DNA from: DAIDKA01 sp036498905
GTDB taxonomy: Bacteria; Pseudomonadota; Gammaproteobacteria; Steroidobacterales; Steroidobacteraceae
DNA length: 64,000 nt
Direction: 5' to 3'
NCBI GenBank assembly: GCA_036498905.1
Contig: DASYER010000075.1
Coordinates: forward strand, 1-64,000
How positions within the stretch are numbered: the first letter of the stretch is position 1; each line of letters begins with the position of its first letter. Shown piece after piece: positions 60,373-64,000 of this stretch. A program made the position numbers and the translations under genes. The notes under the pieces were generated by a model, which was given only the letters and a program-made list of their open reading frames with translations, was not told where the DNA came from and did no database searches.

Positions 60373-62673
60373 ATGGTTGCTCTGAGAACGACTGCCCCCG
60401 TTGCGATCGCCGCCGCGGCGGATGAAGAGCCGGCAACGGCGCTGCAGGATGACCCCGCGTTTGCAGCCGTTTCGGATGCCGAACTGGAACGTTGGATCGG
60501 AATCTTGCGACGCCAGGCCAGCGTTGCCTGTGCGGCGCTGTCCTTGTCCGACGGAACTCGCCAGATCATCAGGGTTGTCGGTCCCACCACCGGATTGCCC
60601 GTGCGCGTGAGCGAGATGGCTGCAGAGGTCTCTCTCGAGGACTTCCTGCTCGGACCGACGAGCGCGGGACGCAGCGATGCCACCGGAGCGTTCGCCGAAG
60701 CAAGCATCGTCCTGGCAGGCAAGATCATGGGCCGCCTGGCGCTTGCCGACCCGAATCCGCGGACCTGGTCCGTTGAGGATCTCGCAGCGCTGGGTGATAC
60801 GGCCGCGGGAGTTGTCACCGAGTTGGAGCGGCGCCTGGCGAAGGCGCAGGTCGCACGAATCCACGATCTGGTGGCATCCCATAATCGCGTTCACGACATG
60901 ATCGGAACCGGCGCTCCGCTGCATGACGTGCTGGTCGAGGTGTGCACGATCATCGAGCGGTACGACGCATCTCTCATGCCATCGGTCCTGCTGCGCGACC
61001 CGGTGTCGAACACGCTGCATTCCGGAGTCGGACCCTCCTTGCCGAAGGAATATCTGGCTTCCGTGGATGGGGCACCGATCGGTCCGAGTATCGGCACCTG
61101 TGGTCCGGCGGCCTGGTTCGGTGAATTCGCGATCTCCGAGGATCTGGGTCAGGACCCGAAGTGGGCACCCATACGTGCGATGGCGGAACTGGCCGGCGTT
61201 GCACACTGTTGGTCGATGCCGATCAAGGACACTACCGGGGAAGTCCTCGGCACGCTCGCCCTGTACGGGCGTCGACCCCGGCGTCCGCAGCCTGAGCATG
61301 TCGCCCTGCTGCGGGACTGGGCGCGCGTGGTCGGTACGGCGCTTGAGAGAACCCGCTCGCTGGATCGTCTGAAGCACGATGCCCGACATGACAGTCTGAC
61401 TGGACTGCCCAACCGGGCGGCCATTTTCGAGAAACTGGATGGCGCCATCCAGCAGGTGCGCGCCGAGGCGCCACTGGGTGTGTTCTTCGTGGATCTGGAT
61501 GGCCTCAAGGCCATGAACGACACCCTCGGACATGACGTCGCCGATGAAATGATCCGGGAAGTTGCGCGACGCCTATCGCATAGCGTCAAGGCCACTGACT
61601 TCGTCGGCCGCTTCGGCGGTGATGAGTTCATCGTCGTCGCGGAAAGCCTCGGTGACCCGGATGCGGCCGGTCAGCTCGGTGCGCGACTGCTCGATGCGGT
61701 CGCCCAGCCGCTGCCGGGGCTTGGGTCACGGGTGGTCACTGCGAGTATCGGCATCGCCCTGATCCGAACCAGCGCCATCGATGCTCGGGAAGCAATCCGC
61801 AGATCGGATGCCGCCATGTACGAGGCCAAGCGTACCGGGCGTGATCGCTGCGTTTTTGCAGAGGTCGGCGCGACTGTCCGGGCCGGTCGCCGACTGGAGC
61901 TGGTGCGGGCGCTGCGCGGGGCGGAAACGCGCGGCGAAATGCATCTGGTGTATCAGCCGGTCATTACCCTGCCCACCCGTCGCATCATCGGCGTCGAAGC
62001 CCTGCTGCGCTGGAATAGCCCGACACTGGGAGAAGTAGCGCCGAGCGAGTTCATACCGATCGCGGAGGACTCCGGGAGCATCCTGCAGATCGGCGCCTGG
62101 GTGCTGTGGGAGAGCTGCCTGGCGCTCGCCGATCTGACATCGGCCGGTCACCGACTCAGGCTCGGTGTCAACGTCTCGGCCCGACAGCTGTCGCAACCGG
62201 ACTTCCCGCTATGGGTGCGACAGACGCTCGCGCACGCGCAGTTCAGTGCCGATATGCTGAGTCTGGAACTGACCGAGACCTCGCTGCTGCGTCCGGACAG
62301 CGTCACAGTCGGCAATGTGCGCGCATTGGAAGGCATGGGAGTGCGCGTGGCGCTCGATGATTTCGGTACCGGGTACTCCTCCTTGACCTGGCTGCGTGAT
62401 CACCCCTTCGGCGCGATCAAGATCGATCGTAGTTTCATCGCCGGTATTCACGAGCAGGAAAGCAGCCGTGCGATCGTCGCAGCCGTCATCCGCATGTCCA
62501 AGGATCTGGGCTGCACCGTCACGGCGGAGGGTGTGGAGACCGAGGAGCAGCTGCGCATCCTGGAGGAATTGGGTTGCCATCAGGCGCAGGGATTTCTGAT
62601 CGCCCGGCCCGGCAGCATCACCGCGCTGCGCGAGCGTTTCGACGGAACCGGCCTCGCGTTTGCCGGCAGCTGA
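60373..62673 (+). CDS. GAF-GGDEF-EAL bifunctional c-di-GMP protein
   Basis: A 766-residue protein. The N-terminal 150 residues are a GAF-like or degenerate domain; a clear GAF domain is at about 170-325 (ending in ALYGRRPRRPQPEHVALLRDWARVVG). GGDEF (about 340-490) has GRFGGDEFIVVAESL and LGHDVADEMIREVARRLS. EAL (about 510-760) has GVEALLRWNSPTLGEVAPSEFIPIAEDSG and DDFGTGYSSLTWLRDHPFGAIKID. Motifs look active in both halves. ATG 60373 is chosen; extension to 60307 has no domain character. It is divergent from the PAS-type partner, so the two may set c-di-GMP in response to different signals. Confidence 0.92.
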   Translation: MVALRTTAPVAIAAAADEEPATALQDDPAFAAVSDAELERWIGILRRQASVACAALSLSDGTRQIIRVVGPTTGLPVRVSEMAAEVSLEDFLLGPTSAGRSDATGAFAEASIVLAGKIMGRLALADPNPRTWSVEDLAALGDTAAGVVTELERRLAKAQVARIHDLVASHNRVHDMIGTGAPLHDVLVEVCTIIERYDASLMPSVLLRDPVSNTLHSGVGPSLPKEYLASVDGAPIGPSIGTCGPAAWFGEFAISEDLGQDPKWAPIRAMAELAGVAHCWSMPIKDTTGEVLGTLALYGRRPRRPQPEHVALLRDWARVVGTALERTRSLDRLKHDARHDSLTGLPNRAAIFEKLDGAIQQVRAEAPLGVFFVDLDGLKAMNDTLGHDVADEMIREVARRLSHSVKATDFVGRFGGDEFIVVAESLGDPDAAGQLGARLLDAVAQPLPGLGSRVVTASIGIALIRTSAIDAREAIRRSDAAMYEAKRTGRDRCVFAEVGATVRAGRRLELVRALRGAETRGEMHLVYQPVITLPTRRIIGVEALLRWNSPTLGEVAPSEFIPIAEDSGSILQIGAWVLWESCLALADLTSAGHRLRLGVNVSARQLSQPDFPLWVRQTLAHAQFSADMLSLELTETSLLRPDSVTVGNVRALEGMGVRVALDDFGTGYSSLTWLRDHPFGAIKIDRSFIAGIHEQESSRAIVAAVIRMSKDLGCTVTAEGVETEEQLRILEELGCHQAQGFLIARPGSITALRERFDGTGLAFAGS

Positions 62674-62746
62674 GCTCGATTGCCTCGGCCGCGCCATCGG
62701 CCTACAGTTGCAAGATAAAGAAGGCAGGCCGGGGCGGGGAAAAATA

Positions 62747-64000
62747 ATGAACTGTACGGGGGTCATTCGGGCAGCCGCAATGGTGCTGGGACTGGCTGGC
62801 ACGGCCGGTGCAGCCGCCGCAACCCACGGACGGGTGACCGACCTGAACGGCGCACCGTTGGCCCAGGCGATGGTGACACTCACCAAGTCCGCGCAAGCCG
62901 CCGGCGCCACCGCGACCACTGTATTCACGAACGCCACCGGGGAATTCAGCTTCGCGGCAAATGCACCGCAAGGCACACTGCGGGTGCGGCTGCTGAATTA
63001 CCGACAGATCGGCAACTCGATACGCGTCGGCGCGCAGGCACTGACCATCCTGATGAGCCCCGAGGCGAACCAGGCCGGAACGGCCCCCGCTTCGGCCTAT
63101 CTGAAGGACATCAAGAATCCGGCCCATCGGGAGGCGTTGGTGATGACCTGCGTCGCCTGCCACCAGCTGCCGGCGCCCGAGGTGCGGGCCTACGCCAAAC
63201 TGCTCGACGACACCCCTTCGACTCAATCAGCTGCCGGCCGCGAGCTTGCCTGGGCGGCGGTCGTGAAGCAGATGAACTACATCTCCAACGTGGAGTTCGG
63301 CCGGGCGGGCAACCTGGTCCCTTCCGGCGACAATGTGTATTCGGGCGGCGATCCGGCACCCACGGCCAAACTGCTCAATGAAGCGCTGCGCGGTCCGCTG
63401 CTCGAGGTCCGCGGATACAGTTACGGCGCGCCGCTGATCGTGACGGCGCGCACCATCATTCGGGAGTTCGAAGTCCCCCCACCGAATGCGGTCCGCGAAG
63501 CTGTTCCATTCGAGGGCACGAACTACCTGTATGCGGCGGATGTCAGCTCAAACCGGCTGATCCGTATCGACACCCGCTCTGGAGCCGTGAAGGACTACCC
63601 GATTCCCGGAAAGGAACTGTGGGGACCGCACACGCTCGTGCCCGGTGCCGACGGGATCTGGGCGAGCCCATTTTTTCCAGGTGCGCTGATGCGCTTCGAT
63701 CCGCATGCGGAGCAATGGAAGCTGTGGCGCCTGAATCCACCGGGAGGACTTCCGGTCGGGCTGCACGACATCTCCTTCGACGCCAACCATGATCTGGTCA
63801 CCGATCAGCATGGTCGCATCTGGTTTTCAGACATCGTCAACAATGCCGTGGGCTGGCTGGATCCGAAGTCCGGCAGGACCGGCGAGTTCAAAATCCCGCC
63901 GGTGCGCGCTCGTACGGGCGGTGAACAGGTCTACGGCCTGGCCATGAGCCCCGATCGTACGCACGTGTGGTACTGCCAGCTCGGGATCGGCAGCTTCGGC
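62747..64000 (+). CDS. Carboxypeptidase-regulatory-like, cytochrome c and streptogramin-lyase-like fusion (3' end outside the window)
   Basis: The frame opens at ATG 62747 and stays open for 418 codons to the window edge, so the 3' end is missing. A signal peptide (about 1-26, ending AAA) precedes a CarboxypepD-reg-like beta domain (about 27-105; HGRVTDLNGAPLAQAMVTL). A cytochrome-type CVACH site follows (C135, C138, H139), then from about 265 propeller strands such as YLYAADVSSNRLIRIDTRSG and GIWASPFFPGALMRFDP, resembling Vgb streptogramin-lyase repeats. GGGGA is upstream of the ATG. The mix suggests an extracytoplasmic electron-transfer or binding protein; substrate unknown. Confidence 0.85.
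   Translation, partial: MNCTGVIRAAAMVLGLAGTAGAAAATHGRVTDLNGAPLAQAMVTLTKSAQAAGATATTVFTNATGEFSFAANAPQGTLRVRLLNYRQIGNSIRVGAQALTILMSPEANQAGTAPASAYLKDIKNPAHREALVMTCVACHQLPAPEVRAYAKLLDDTPSTQSAAGRELAWAAVVKQMNYISNVEFGRAGNLVPSGDNVYSGGDPAPTAKLLNEALRGPLLEVRGYSYGAPLIVTARTIIREFEVPPPNAVREAVPFEGTNYLYAADVSSNRLIRIDTRSGAVKDYPIPGKELWGPHTLVPGADGIWASPFFPGALMRFDPHAEQWKLWRLNPPGGLPVGLHDISFDANHDLVTDQHGRIWFSDIVNNAVGWLDPKSGRTGEFKIPPVRARTGGEQVYGLAMSPDRTHVWYCQLGIGSFG

Noticed and set aside
60337..61533. Minus-strand reading of 398 residues over the GAF-GGDEF-EAL gene
   Set aside because: Composition typical of antisense reading, and it would cross the promoter region of the true gene.

Overview
The window is GC-rich, densely packed bacterial DNA. 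Its gene content fits a free-living, aerobic gammaproteobacterium, and I would guess one near Steroidobacteraceae/Nevskiales. The signs are secreted DUF1592/DUF1552 cytochrome-type proteins, TonB receptors, RND efflux, GGDEF/EAL enzymes, AGGAGG-type ribosome sites and a sigma-54-type promoter. This placement is inference. There is no rRNA, complete tRNA, transposase or CRISPR array.

Layout, left to right. 1-1473 looks like the far end of an integrated island: a truncated gene tail, a VapBC-like toxin-antitoxin pair, and a 47-bp fragment matching the 3' half of a tRNA (Asn-like), a typical attachment-site duplicate. 1713-7414 is a three-gene operon of exported proteins (c-type cytochrome with DUF1587/1592/1588/1585-type regions, DUF1552, ankyrin). 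A GST gene follows.

8161-24859 is the most interesting part. A guanidine-I (ykkC) riboswitch at about 24707-24818 lies just downstream of a well-spaced sigma-54 promoter motif and leads a 16.4-kb run of twelve nearly touching genes on the minus strand. They encode a TonB-dependent receptor, two DUF1989-type proteins (carboxyguanidine deiminase candidates), a urea/guanidine carboxylase, allophanate hydrolase, a substrate-binding protein, permease and ATPase of a nitrate/taurine-type ABC importer, a TPR-sulfotransferase, a second substrate-binding protein, a fatty-acid-desaturase-like membrane enzyme and an isochorismatase-family hydrolase. The core explains guanidine to carboxyguanidine to allophanate to ammonia plus CO2. 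The receptor, sulfotransferase, desaturase-like enzyme and hydrolase are not part of the known pathway and suggest uptake and breakdown of a larger guanidine compound.

25052-33417 holds an MBL-fold hydrolase, a large AAA/LuxR regulator with a G10 tract near its start, a methanethiol S-methyltransferase (mddA), an OPT transporter and an aromatic-ring-type flavin monooxygenase. 33557-42469 holds two separate pairs of FtsX/MacB-type permeases without an ATPase gene, flanking a DUF3604-PpiC-HupE/UreJ operon. 42634-46211 has a ferritin-like protein, a GH15 enzyme, and a PadR regulator overlapping an ExbD-like fusion. 46262-54441 runs from an amidohydrolase, PCMH/VAO-type flavoprotein and cytochrome c operon into an RND efflux pair. 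54438-57274 is an HD-like exported protein, a frameshifted FAD monooxygenase and its probable PadR regulator with an inverted-repeat operator. 57313-62673 is a divergent pair of GGDEF-EAL proteins. From 62747 a gene runs off the right end. It encodes a carboxypeptidase-regulatory-like domain, a CxxCH haem site and a streptogramin-lyase-like propeller.
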